Both the position numbers and the translations under genes were made by a program. A stretch of DNA of 40,216 nt from Burkholderiales bacterium (GTDB lineage: Bacteria; Pseudomonadota; Gammaproteobacteria; Burkholderiales; Burkholderiaceae_C), in contig JAGWLO010000031.1 in the NCBI GenBank assembly GCA_028872015.1, positions 1 to 40,216 of the forward strand. The letters run 5' to 3'. Shown here piece after piece: positions 16,680-24,193 of this stretch. The stretch's first letter is position 1; each line of letters opens with the position of its first letter. A model generated the notes under the pieces. It saw only the letters and a program-made list of their open reading frames with translations. It ran no database searches and was not told the DNA's origin.

Positions 16680-17153
16680 ATGACGCGACACGTGCACCCC
16701 GCCCTGATCGTCGGCGCCGCGGCGCTGCTCGGCGCGGCGGCACTGCCGGCGCGGGCGGCCAGCTCGGCGTCGTCGGCGGCGTCGGACAGCGCCTCGCAAT
16801 CGGTGGGCAGCCTGTCCACCTCGCTGCAGACGTCGAGCAACGCCTCGTCGGGCGACGACCGGAAGGCGGCCGGCGACTACCGCATCGTCGACGTGGCCCG
16901 GGCGCCGGCCGAGCCGGGCGCGCTGCGGCTGACGCTGCAGGCGGTGGACCGCCCTGGTGCCGAGGGCGCGCTGGCGTTGACGCTGCCGCAGGCCACGGCC
17001 GAGCACGCGCGGCTGGCCGCGGGGCAGATCGTCAGCGCGCGCGCGCGGCCGTATGGCCTCGAATTCGCGCGCGGCGACGACGGGCAGGCGTTCTTCCTCG
17101 TGCTCGACGACGCCGCCTACCGCGACCTGCAGACCCGCGTCGTCAAGCTCTGA
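16680..17153 (+). CDS. Putative secreted protein, function unknown
   Basis: A 157-residue protein with a Sec signal peptide (MTRHVHPALIVGAAALLGAA, cleavage after ARA near 29) and a Ser/Ala-rich spacer (SSASSAASDSASQSVGSLST). A compact C-terminal domain of about 95 residues follows (DYRIVDVARAP, then LRLTLQAVDRPGAEGALALT, FFLVLDDAAYRDLQTRVVKL). I do not recognise a characterised family. The ATG at 16680 is preceded by CCCGGAG. It sits immediately before a DUF2145 gene and the pair seems to form one unit, divergent from the LysR gene; the shared context suggests an envelope role, which is inference. Confidence 0.75.
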   Translation: MTRHVHPALIVGAAALLGAAALPARAASSASSAASDSASQSVGSLSTSLQTSSNASSGDDRKAAGDYRIVDVARAPAEPGALRLTLQAVDRPGAEGALALTLPQATAEHARLAAGQIVSARARPYGLEFARGDDGQAFFLVLDDAAYRDLQTRVVKL

Positions 17154-17173
17154 ACGCCGCCTTGCGCCGAGCG

Positions 17174-18121
17174 GTGCGCCGGGGCGTCGGCCGGGTGGCG
17201 CGCCACGCCGCGCCGGCCGTGCTGGCACTGCTGCTGGGGCCCTGGAGCGCCTGCCGGGCCAGCGCGCTGGGGGCGTGCAACCCGCCGGCCGCGCTGAGCG
17301 TGTCCGAGCGCGACCGGATGCTGCAGTTCAGCGCCATCGTCAGGCAGGCGCTCGACGCCTCGGGCGCCGCAGCGGCGCTGGTCTCGCGCTCGGGCCTCGA
17401 TCTCAGCCGCTTCGACCTGCGCTACTCGCACGCCGGGGTGAGCCTGCAGCACAGCCCCGAGACGCCCTGGTCGGTGCGCCAGCTGTACTACGCCTGCGAC
17501 GAGCAGCGGCCGCGCCTGTTCGACCAGGGCCTGTCGGCCTTCGTGCTCGGCACCGACGACGCGGCGCTGGGCTACGTGTCGGTGGTGCTGCTGCCGCCGG
17601 CCGCGGCCGCCGCGCTGGCGCGGGCCGCCCTCGACAACCGCCTGGCGCTGCAGCTGCTGGGCGGCCGCTACAGCGCCAACGCCTACCCGTTCAGCGCGCG
17701 CTACCAGAACTGCAACCAATGGGTGATGGAGCTGCTGGCCAGCGCCTGGGGCGGCCTGCCGGGCGCCGCACCCGGCACGCCGCCCCCCGACGATGCGCGC
17801 CGCCGGGCCCAGCACTGGCTGCGCGAACAGGGCTACGAGCCCACCGTGTTCGACGTCGGCTCGCGCTGGCTGATGGCGCTGGGCCCGGTGTTCATCCGCT
17901 GGATCCACGGCGACGACCACCCCGCCAGCGACCTGGACCGCCAGCGCTACAGCGTCAGCATGCCGGCCTCGATCGAGGCCTTCGTGCAGGGCCACGTGCC
18001 GGGGGCGCGGCGGATCGAGTTCTGCCACACCGCCTACGCGGTCGTGAGCCACCCGGGCTGGACGCCGATCCCGCCCGGCTGCACGCCGGTGGCGGGCGAC
18101 ACCTACGTCTCGTTCGACTGA
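17174..18121 (+). CDS. DUF2145 family exported protein
   Basis: About 315 residues if read from the GTG at 17174; a TTG at 17162 is an alternative and no ATG fits. A basic N-terminus and hydrophobic segment (APAVLALLLGPWSACRASA) form a signal peptide. The mature part matches the DUF2145 family as I recall it: FDLRYSHAGVSLQHSPETPW, VRQLYYACDEQRPRLFDQGL, RYSANAYPFSARYQNCNQWV and EFCHTAYAVVSHPGWTPIP. Conserved His, Cys and Asn residues (SHAG, NCNQW) recall NlpC/P60-like or amidase-type cysteine hydrolases, but that is a guess. It follows the small secreted protein gene by about 20 nt. Its last 19 bases overlap the convergent ABC exporter gene. Confidence 0.82.
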   Translation: MRRGVGRVARHAAPAVLALLLGPWSACRASALGACNPPAALSVSERDRMLQFSAIVRQALDASGAAAALVSRSGLDLSRFDLRYSHAGVSLQHSPETPWSVRQLYYACDEQRPRLFDQGLSAFVLGTDDAALGYVSVVLLPPAAAAALARAALDNRLALQLLGGRYSANAYPFSARYQNCNQWVMELLASAWGGLPGAAPGTPPPDDARRRAQHWLREQGYEPTVFDVGSRWLMALGPVFIRWIHGDDHPASDLDRQRYSVSMPASIEAFVQGHVPGARRIEFCHTAYAVVSHPGWTPIPPGCTPVAGDTYVSFD

Positions 18122-19977
18122 GGCGCCCCGGCCGGGCCCGGCGCCTCGGCCTCGTGCTCGGCTTGCTGCAGCCGCCACATCTGTGCATAACGCCCGCCGA
18201 GCGCCAGCAGCACGGCGTGGCCGCCGCGCTCGACCACACGGCCGGCCTCGAGCACCACGATCTCGTGCGCGTCGACCACCGTGCTCAGCCGGTGCGCGAT
18301 GACCAGCGCCGTCTTGCCCTGCGACAGGCGCCTCAGCTCGGCCTGGATGGCGCGCTCGTTGGCCGAGTCCAGCGCCGAGGTGGCCTCGTCGAAGATCAGG
18401 ATCGGCGGGTTCTTCAGCAGCGTGCGCGCGATCGCCACGCGCTGCTTCTCGCCGCCGCTGAGCTTGAGCCCGCGCTCGCCCACCAGGGTGCCGTAGCCCA
18501 GCGGGGTGGCGGCGATGAAGCCGTGGATGTGGGCGGCGCGCGCCGCCGCCTCCACCTCGGCCTGGCTGGCGCCGGGCCGGCCGTAGGCGATGTTGTAGGC
18601 CACGGTGTCGTTGAACAGCACCGTGTCCTGGGGCACGATGCCGATGGCCGCGCGCAGGCTGGCCTGGGTGACGCTGCGCAGTTCCTGGCCGTCGATCGTG
18701 ATGGCGCCGCTGCCGATGTCGTAGAAGCGGTAGAGCAGCCGCGCCAGCGTGCTCTTGCCGGCGCCCGAAGGCCCGACCACGGCCACCGTCTTGCCCGGCG
18801 GGATCTCGAAGCTGACGTCGTGCAGGATCGGCCGCGCCGCGTCGTAGGCGAAGCTCACGTGCTCGAAGCGGACCCGGCCTTCGGGCACCTGAAGCGGCTG
18901 CGCGCCCGGCCGGTCGTCGACCTCGCGGTGCCGCTCGAGCAGACCGAACATCTTCTCGAGGTCGATCAGGCTCTGCTTGAGCTCGCGGTAGATCACGCCC
19001 AGGAAGTTGAGCGGGATGTAGAGCTGGATCATGAAGGCGTTGATCATCACCAGGTCGCCCAGCGTGATGCGCCCGGCGGCCACGCCCAGCGTGGCGCGCC
19101 AGAGCATGGCCACCAGCGCCAGGGCGATGATGAGCTGCTGGCCGCTGTTGAGCAGGCTCAGCGTGGTCTGGCTCTTCAGCGCGGCGCGGCGCAGCTTCTC
19201 CAGGTTCTCGTCGTAGCGGCGGGCCTCGAAGTCCTCGTTGTTGAAGTACTTGACGGTCTCGTAGTTCAGCAGCGAATCGATGGCGCGCGAGTTGGCGGTG
19301 GAGTCCATCTCGTTCATCTGCTTGCGGAACTGGGTGCGCCATTCGGTGACGCTGATCGTGAAGCCGATGTAGAACACCAGTGCCACGACCGTGATGCCGG
19401 CGAACCAGACGTCGAACTTCACCGCCAGCAGCGTGAGCACCAGCGTGACCTCGATCAGCGTGGGCACGATGCTGTAGAGCGAGTACGAGATCAGCGAATG
19501 CACGGCGCGCGTGCCGCGCTCGATGTCGCGCGTCATGCCGCCGGTCTGGCGCTCCAGGTGGAAGCGCAGGCTCAGGGCATGCAGGTGGCGGAAGACCTGC
19601 AGCGAGATCGTGCGCGCCGTGCCCTCGGTGGCCTTGGCGAAGGTCAGCTCGCGCAGCTCGGTGAAGAGCGAGGTGGACAGGCGCAGCGCGCCGTAGGCCA
19701 ACACCAGCCCCACCGGCACCACCAGCAGCGCCTGCGGGTCGCCGGGCTTGATCGACAGCGCGTCGACCAGCTTCTTCAGCAGCAGCGGCACGCCGACGTT
19801 GGCCGCCTTGGCGCCGACCAGGAACGCCAGCGCGATGCCCACCCGCCAGCGGTAGCGCCAGAGGTAGGGCAGCAGCCGGGCGAGCGTGTGCCAGTCCGAG
19901 CGCGGAGCGGCAGACGCCGGCGCGCCAGGGGCGGCCGGGGTGGGCAAGGCGGTGGCATGCCTTTGCATGGGGTTCAT
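18103..19977 (-). CDS. Atm1/HMT1-type ABC exporter (ABCB7-like)
   Basis: A 624-residue fused permease-ATPase. Six transmembrane helices lie in residues 45-330. The stretch [21 protein letters not shown] is the hallmark of the Atm1/ABCB7 group, which exports glutathione-linked compounds or heavy-metal conjugates. The ATPase has Walker [10 protein letters not shown], signature [14 protein letters not shown], Walker [13 protein letters not shown] and H-loop AHRLST. The first 28 residues are a poorly conserved Ala/Pro-rich extension; a second ATG three codons in is possible. On the coding strand a run of eleven C (plus-strand G11) lies 10 nt before the ATG. The 3' end overlaps the DUF2145 gene. 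Substrate identity is inferred from family only. Confidence 0.92.
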   Translation of the reverse strand: MNPMQRHATALPTPAAPGAPASAAPRSDWHTLARLLPYLWRYRWRVGIALAFLVGAKAANVGVPLLLKKLVDALSIKPGDPQALLVVPVGLVLAYGALRLSTSLFTELRELTFAKATEGTARTISLQVFRHLHALSLRFHLERQTGGMTRDIERGTRAVHSLISYSLYSIVPTLIEVTLVLTLLAVKFDVWFAGITVVALVFYIGFTISVTEWRTQFRKQMNEMDSTANSRAIDSLLNYETVKYFNNEDFEARRYDENLEKLRRAALKSQTTLSLLNSGQQLIIALALVAMLWRATLGVAAGRITLGDLVMINAFMIQLYIPLNFLGVIYRELKQSLIDLEKMFGLLERHREVDDRPGAQPLQVPEGRVRFEHVSFAYDAARPILHDVSFEIPPGKTVAVVGPSGAGKSTLARLLYRFYDIGSGAITIDGQELRSVTQASLRAAIGIVPQDTVLFNDTVAYNIAYGRPGASQAEVEAAARAAHIHGFIAATPLGYGTLVGERGLKLSGGEKQRVAIARTLLKNPPILIFDEATSALDSANERAIQAELRRLSQGKTALVIAHRLSTVVDAHEIVVLEAGRVVERGGHAVLLALGGRYAQMWRLQQAEHEAEAPGPAGAPQSNET

Positions 19978-19987
19978 GACTCTCGCT

Positions 19988-19998
19988 GGGGGGGGGGG
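19988..19998. repeat. G11 homopolymer tract upstream of the ABC exporter start
   Basis: Eleven consecutive G on the plus strand (C on the coding strand of the Atm1-like gene) end 10 nt before its ATG at 19977. The tract lies between any promoter and the start. Such runs are prone to slipped-strand length change. It may equally be a sequencing length error, common in long G runs. Confidence 0.85.
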
Positions 19999-20105
19999 CC
20001 GGACGGGTGCCGTGGCAGGCGCAAGCGGCTAGAGTGGGCGCCGCGCGGACGGTCGCCGGACGGTGGCCATTGTCGCCGCGCACCGACCGCCCCGAGGAAG
20101 CCCTC

Positions 20106-20540
20106 ATGCCTGACCCGTCATCGCCCGCCGCCCCCGACCGCCAGCCCGAAATGGCCCCGGCGGTCCTGCCCGACGGCGCCCAGCTCGTGCTGCGCGTGAT
20201 GCCGCTGCCGGCGGACGTCAACGCCAACGGCGACATCTTCGGCGGCTGGATCATGGCCCAGGTCGACCTCGCCGGCGCGGTGCTGCCGGCGCGCATCGCC
20301 AAGGGCCGCATCGCCACGGTGGCCGTCAACCAGTTCGTCTTCAAGCAGCCGGTGACCCTGGGCGACCTGCTGAGCTTCTACGCCCGCATCACGCGCATCG
20401 GCAACACCTCGATCAGCGTGCGCGTGGAGGTCCATGCCGAACGCAACCCCGACAACCTGCAGGTGGTCAAGGTGACCGAAGCCGACCTCACCTACGTCGC
20501 GATCGATGCCAGCGGGCAGCCCCGCCGGGTGCCGCGCTGA
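20106..20540 (+). CDS. Acyl-CoA thioesterase, YciA-like hotdog protein
   Basis: A 144-residue single hotdog-domain thioesterase. The active-site helix motif NANGDIFGGWIMAQVDLAG (about 39-57) is nearly identical in form to the YciA/BFIT group, and the second half contains GRIATVAVNQFVFKQPVTLG and GNTSISVRVEVHAE. It hydrolyses acyl-CoA to free acid and CoA in the cytoplasm, typically as a hexamer. GAGGAA lies 6 nt before the ATG at 20106; the frame is open further upstream but without similarity. It is divergent from the ABC exporter and convergent with the beta-oxidation block (19 nt between stops). Confidence 0.9.
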   Translation: MPDPSSPAAPDRQPEMAPAVLPDGAQLVLRVMPLPADVNANGDIFGGWIMAQVDLAGAVLPARIAKGRIATVAVNQFVFKQPVTLGDLLSFYARITRIGNTSISVRVEVHAERNPDNLQVVKVTEADLTYVAIDASGQPRRVPR

Positions 20541-20559
20541 ACCGGGTCCGGACCGCGCG

Positions 20560-21396
20560 TCAGTCGACGAAGAAGTCGGGGATGAAGTTCTTCGTGCCCG
20601 GCACGACGCTGTAGCGGTCGAGGTCGGTCACGCCGTGGCGGGCCAGCAGCTCGTCGTCGATGAAGAAGTTGCCGCTGGTCGCCTTCGCGTCGCTGGTCAG
20701 GATGAGGTAGGCGGCGTCGGCCAGGATCTCGGGCTTGCGGCACAGGTTCAGGTCCACGCCCGGGATCATCTGCAGCGCGGCGGTGGCGATCGCGGTCCGC
20801 GGCCACAGGCTGTTGACCGCGATGCCCAGCGGCTTGAACTCGGCGGCGTGGCCCAGCGTGCATTCGCTCATGCCGTACTTGGCCATCGTGTAGGCCACGT
20901 GGCCCTTGAACCAGTGCGCCCGCATGCTGAGCGGCGGGCTCATGTTCAGCACATGCGGGTTGCGGCCGGCCTGCGCGCTCTGGATCAGCGCCGGCAGGCA
21001 GGCCTGGGTGCAGGCGTAGGTGCCGCGCACGTTGACGCCGAACATCAGGTCGAAGCGCTTCATCGGCGTGGCCGGCGTGGGCGTCAGGCTGATCGCGCTG
21101 GCGTTGTTGACCAGGATGTCGATGCCCCCGAACCGCGCCACCGCGGCGGCCACGGCGGCCGCCACCGCGTTCTCGTCGCGGATGTCGGTTTGCACCGGCA
21201 GCGCCTGGCCGCCCGCGGCCTCGACCTCGGCCGCGGCGCTCGACAGCGTGCCCGGCAGCTTGGGGTTGGGCTCGGTGGTCTTGGCGATGAGCACGATGTT
21301 GGCGCCATCGGCCGCGGCGCGCTTGGCGATCGCCAGGCCGATGCCGCGGCTGGCGCCGGTGATGAGCAGGGTCTTGCCTTCAAGGGTGGCGGTCAT
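20560..21396 (-). CDS. HSDL2-like short-chain dehydrogenase
   Basis: A 278-residue SDR resembling the N-terminal part of hydroxysteroid dehydrogenase-like protein 2. TGASRGIGLAIAKRAA lies at 14-29 and ILVNNASAISLT near 95; the active site has Ser in VLNMSPPLS and an intact YxxxK (AYTMAKYGMS). The C-terminal EILADAAYLILTSDAKATSG and FFIDDELL segments match HSDL2. It lacks the sterol-carrier (SCP2) domain of the animal protein. The ATG at 21396 has GGAGACACC upstream and overlaps the SGNH gene by 4 nt (ATGA). It is the last gene of the beta-oxidation cluster, so a fatty-acid or branched-chain substrate is plausible. Confidence 0.9.
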   Translation of the reverse strand: MTATLEGKTLLITGASRGIGLAIAKRAAADGANIVLIAKTTEPNPKLPGTLSSAAAEVEAAGGQALPVQTDIRDENAVAAAVAAAVARFGGIDILVNNASAISLTPTPATPMKRFDLMFGVNVRGTYACTQACLPALIQSAQAGRNPHVLNMSPPLSMRAHWFKGHVAYTMAKYGMSECTLGHAAEFKPLGIAVNSLWPRTAIATAALQMIPGVDLNLCRKPEILADAAYLILTSDAKATSGNFFIDDELLARHGVTDLDRYSVVPGTKNFIPDFFVD

Positions 21397-22157
21397 GTCG
21401 GTGTCTCCTCGGCGTCTCGTACCTGGGCTTCGTGCGGCGCACGAATCAGCGGCCACACGGCGGCGGCGATGTGCTCGGCGATGACCGCGGCGCAATAGCG
21501 GTAGACCGGCTCGCCGGGATGGAAGCCGTCGGACGCCAGCACGCCGCGGTTCAGCGACAGGTCCAGCTCGACGCGCGACACGTCGGGGCGCGAGGCCACC
21601 CAGCGCGCCAGCGCGCGGTTGTGGCGTCGGGCGTCGCTGCCCGAGACATAGCGCAGCGGCTGCGGCACGCCCGGCAGCTGGTGGATGGGTGGCAGCGGCG
21701 CGAACACCACGTGGCGCACGCCTTGGGCATGACGCAGGTGGCTGGCGATGGCGGCGCGCGCCGAGACCGCGCGGCGCGAGGGCACCCGGTCGATGACGTC
21801 GTTGACGCCGGTGACCACGACCGCGATGTCGGCCGCCGGCGGCGCCTCGCGGCGCAGCAGCTCCAGCGTCTGCGCCGTGTTCAGACCCGAGCGCGCCAGC
21901 AGCCGCCAGGCGACGCGGGCCCGGCAGCTCTCGGCCACGCGCTGGCTGAGCTGCCCGGCCAGCGCCTCGCGCTGCGTGACCACGCCCACGCCCGCGGCCG
22001 ACGAGTCGCCGGTGACGAGCAGTCGCAGCAGCGGCCCCTCGCCCACCTCGCCCTCGCGCGGGCCCTCGGCCTCGGGCAACCTGGGCAGGCGCCGGCGCGT
22101 GAGCGCGGCCTGGGCCAGCAGCACCGGCGTGAGCACGAGCTTGAGGGCCAGGGACAT
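21393..22157 (-). CDS. SGNH/GDSL-family esterase
   Basis: A 254-residue hydrolase. Block I is VTGDSSAAGVGV (D51, nucleophile S52), the Asn block is VVVTGVNDVIDR, and block V is ASDGFHPGE (catalytic Asp and His). The first 20 residues are hydrophobic (LALKLVLTPVLLAQAALT) and may serve as a membrane anchor or uncleaved signal. It probably releases acyl groups from esters, feeding fatty acids to the adjacent beta-oxidation enzymes. It lies 37 nt downstream of the enoyl-CoA hydratase gene and overlaps the SDR start by 4 nt, indicating the same operon. Confidence 0.9.
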   Translation of the reverse strand: MSLALKLVLTPVLLAQAALTRRRLPRLPEAEGPREGEVGEGPLLRLLVTGDSSAAGVGVVTQREALAGQLSQRVAESCRARVAWRLLARSGLNTAQTLELLRREAPPAADIAVVVTGVNDVIDRVPSRRAVSARAAIASHLRHAQGVRHVVFAPLPPIHQLPGVPQPLRYVSGSDARRHNRALARWVASRPDVSRVELDLSLNRGVLASDGFHPGEPVYRYCAAVIAEHIAAAVWPLIRAPHEAQVRDAEETPT

Positions 22158-22194
22158 CGGCGGCTCGGTCGTGCTGTGGGCTCGTCGCCCTCGG

Positions 22195-22968
22195 TCAGAA
22201 CTTGCTGAAGTCGGGCTTGCGCTTCTGGAAGAAGGCCTGGAAGGCCTCCATCGCCTCGGGGCTCTTGAGCCGGCGCGTGAAGCCCTCGCCCTCGGTGCGG
22301 ATCACCTGCGTGAGCAGCTCGCGCTGGGGCCCGCGCAGCAGGCGCTTGGCTTCGCGCACGGCGCCCGGGGGCAGCTGGTTGAAGCGTTCGGCCACGCGGC
22401 GCGCGTGGTTCACCACCTCGGCCGGGGGCAGCACCGCGTTGGCGATGCCGCAGTCCACCGCCTGCTCGGGCGTGAAAGGGTCGCCCAGCAGCAGCTTCTC
22501 GGCGGCGCGGCGCTGCCCCATCAGCTGCGGCACCACCAGGCTGGAGCCGAACTCGGGCACCAGGCCCAGGCCGACGAAGGGCATGGCCAGCCGCGCCTCG
22601 TCGGAGACGTAGACGAAGTCGCAGTGCAGCAGCATCGTGGTGCCGATGCCGATGGCCGCGCCGGTCACCGCGGCCACCACCGGCTTGTCGCAATCGAGCA
22701 GCGCGCGCATGAAGCGGAACACCGGCGAATCGAGCGCGTCGCTGCCCTGCCCCGGGGCGCGGGACATGAAGTCCTCGATGTCGTTGCCCGAGGTGAAGAT
22801 GCCCGGCTGCCCGGTGATCAGCACCGCGCGCACGGCAACGTCCTCGCGCGCCGCGTCCAGCGCGTCGGCCATGGCCTGGTACATCGCCACCGTGAGCGCG
22901 TTCTTCTTCTCGGGGCGCGCGATCTCGATCGTCGCCACGCCGTTCAGGATCGCTGTCTTGATGCTCAT
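22195..22968 (-). CDS. Enoyl-CoA hydratase/isomerase
   Basis: A 257-residue crotonase-fold enzyme. The oxyanion-hole segments are FTSGNDIEDFM (about 59-69) and VAAVTGAAIGIGTTMLLHCD (about 98-117). VGLGLVPEFGSSLVVPQLMG and a C-terminal EAMEAFQAFFQKRKPDF complete the fold. The usual second catalytic Glu of hydratases aligns with the EFGSS stretch, as in the isomerase-like members, so it may be a delta-isomerase or an enoyl-CoA hydratase. It lies 12 nt after the thiolase stop and is co-transcribed. Confidence 0.9.
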   Translation of the reverse strand: MSIKTAILNGVATIEIARPEKKNALTVAMYQAMADALDAAREDVAVRAVLITGQPGIFTSGNDIEDFMSRAPGQGSDALDSPVFRFMRALLDCDKPVVAAVTGAAIGIGTTMLLHCDFVYVSDEARLAMPFVGLGLVPEFGSSLVVPQLMGQRRAAEKLLLGDPFTPEQAVDCGIANAVLPPAEVVNHARRVAERFNQLPPGAVREAKRLLRGPQRELLTQVIRTEGEGFTRRLKSPEAMEAFQAFFQKRKPDFSKF

Positions 22969-22980
22969 GCCAACTCCGGT

Positions 22981-24180
22981 TCAGACACGCTCGATGATGC
23001 CAGCCGCACCCTGCCCCATGCCCACACACATCGTGACCATGCCGTAACGAAGCTGGTGCCGGTGCAGGGCATGCACCACGGTGGCGGCGCGGATCGCGCC
23101 CGTCGCACCGAGCGGGTGCCCGAGCGCGATCGCGCCGCCCATCGGGTTGACCTTGGCAGGATCCAGGCCCAGCGTGTCGAGCACCGCCAGCGCCTGCGCC
23201 GCGAAGGCCTCGTTGAGCTCGATCCAGCCCAGGTCGGCCAGGTTCAGCCCGGCATAGCGCAGCGCGGCGGGGATGGCCTCGATCGGGCCGATGCCCATGA
23301 TCTCGGGCGGCACGCCGCGCGCGGCATAGCTGACGAAGCGCGCCAGCGGCTTCAGGCCGAAGGTCTGGACGGCGCGCTCGCTGGCCAGGATCAGTGCGCC
23401 GGCGCCATCGCTGGTCTGGCTGCTGTTGCCGGCCGTGACGCTGCCCTTGGCCGCGAACACCGGCCGCAGCTTCGCCAGGCCTTCCAGGCTGGTGTCGGGC
23501 CGCGGTCCCTCGTCGATGCTCACGGTGCGCACCTTCACGTTCACGCCGCCGCCTTCGAGGTCGGGCGTGCGCGACACCACCTGCACCGGCGTCATCTCGT
23601 CGGCGAAGGCGCCGGCCGCGATCGCCGCCAGCGCGCGCTGGTGCGACTGCAGCGCGAAGGCGTCCTGGCGCTCGCGGCTCACCTTCCACTGCGCCGCCAC
23701 CTTCTCGGCCGTCAGGCCCATGCCGTAGGCGATGCCCACGTTCTCGTCGCGCGCGAAGATCTCGGCATTGAAGCTGGGCTTGTTGCCGCCCATCGGCACC
23801 AGGCTCATGCTCTCGGCGCCACCGGCGATCATCACGTCGGCTTCGCCGACGCGGATGCGGTCGGCCGCCATCTGCAGCGCGGTCAGGCCGCTGGCGCAGA
23901 AGCGGTTCACCGTGACCCCGCCCACCGAATGCGGCAGCCCGGCCAGCACCATCGCCACGCGGGCCATGTTCATGCCCTGCTCGGCTTCGGGGAAGCTGCA
24001 GCCGATGATCGCGTCCTCGATCGCCTGCGGGTCCAGCGTCGGCACCTGGGCGAGCGCGCTCTTCACGGCCGCGACCAGGAGGTCGTCGGGCCGCGTGTCG
24101 CGGAAGCAGCCACGCCCGCTCTTGCCGATCGGCGTGCGGGTGGCGGCGACGATGTAGGCGTCCTGTACTTGCTTGCGCAT
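22981..24180 (-). CDS. fadA: Acetyl-CoA C-acyltransferase (3-ketoacyl-CoA thiolase)
   Basis: A 399-residue thiolase performing the last, chain-shortening step of beta-oxidation. Catalytic residues are nucleophile C95 (NRFCASGL), H355 (GHPLGATG) and C385 (MCVGMGQGAAG), with NEAFAAQ between. The length is typical. ATG at 24180 is preceded by GAAGGAC. It lies 13 nt downstream of the FadN-type gene, with which it forms the fad complex pair, and 12 nt upstream of the hydratase gene. The symbol follows function. Confidence 0.94.
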   Translation of the reverse strand: MRKQVQDAYIVAATRTPIGKSGRGCFRDTRPDDLLVAAVKSALAQVPTLDPQAIEDAIIGCSFPEAEQGMNMARVAMVLAGLPHSVGGVTVNRFCASGLTALQMAADRIRVGEADVMIAGGAESMSLVPMGGNKPSFNAEIFARDENVGIAYGMGLTAEKVAAQWKVSRERQDAFALQSHQRALAAIAAGAFADEMTPVQVVSRTPDLEGGGVNVKVRTVSIDEGPRPDTSLEGLAKLRPVFAAKGSVTAGNSSQTSDGAGALILASERAVQTFGLKPLARFVSYAARGVPPEIMGIGPIEAIPAALRYAGLNLADLGWIELNEAFAAQALAVLDTLGLDPAKVNPMGGAIALGHPLGATGAIRAATVVHALHRHQLRYGMVTMCVGMGQGAAGIIERV

Positions 24181-24193
24181 GGTCGTCCTTCGC

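Noticed and set aside
15455..17160. Long plus-strand frame leading into the DUF2145 gene
   Set aside because: It runs antisense to the LysR gene and overlaps the secreted-protein gene in another frame, with no domain similarity; only the part from about 17174 is supported.
20000..20063. Three CGGACGG repeats upstream of the thioesterase gene
   Set aside because: The spacing is irregular and the heptamer is unsurprising in GC-rich DNA; not enough to call an operator.
17117..20344. Minus-strand frame of 1075 codons parallel to the ABC exporter
   Set aside because: It is an out-of-frame shadow of the exporter gene with biased composition.
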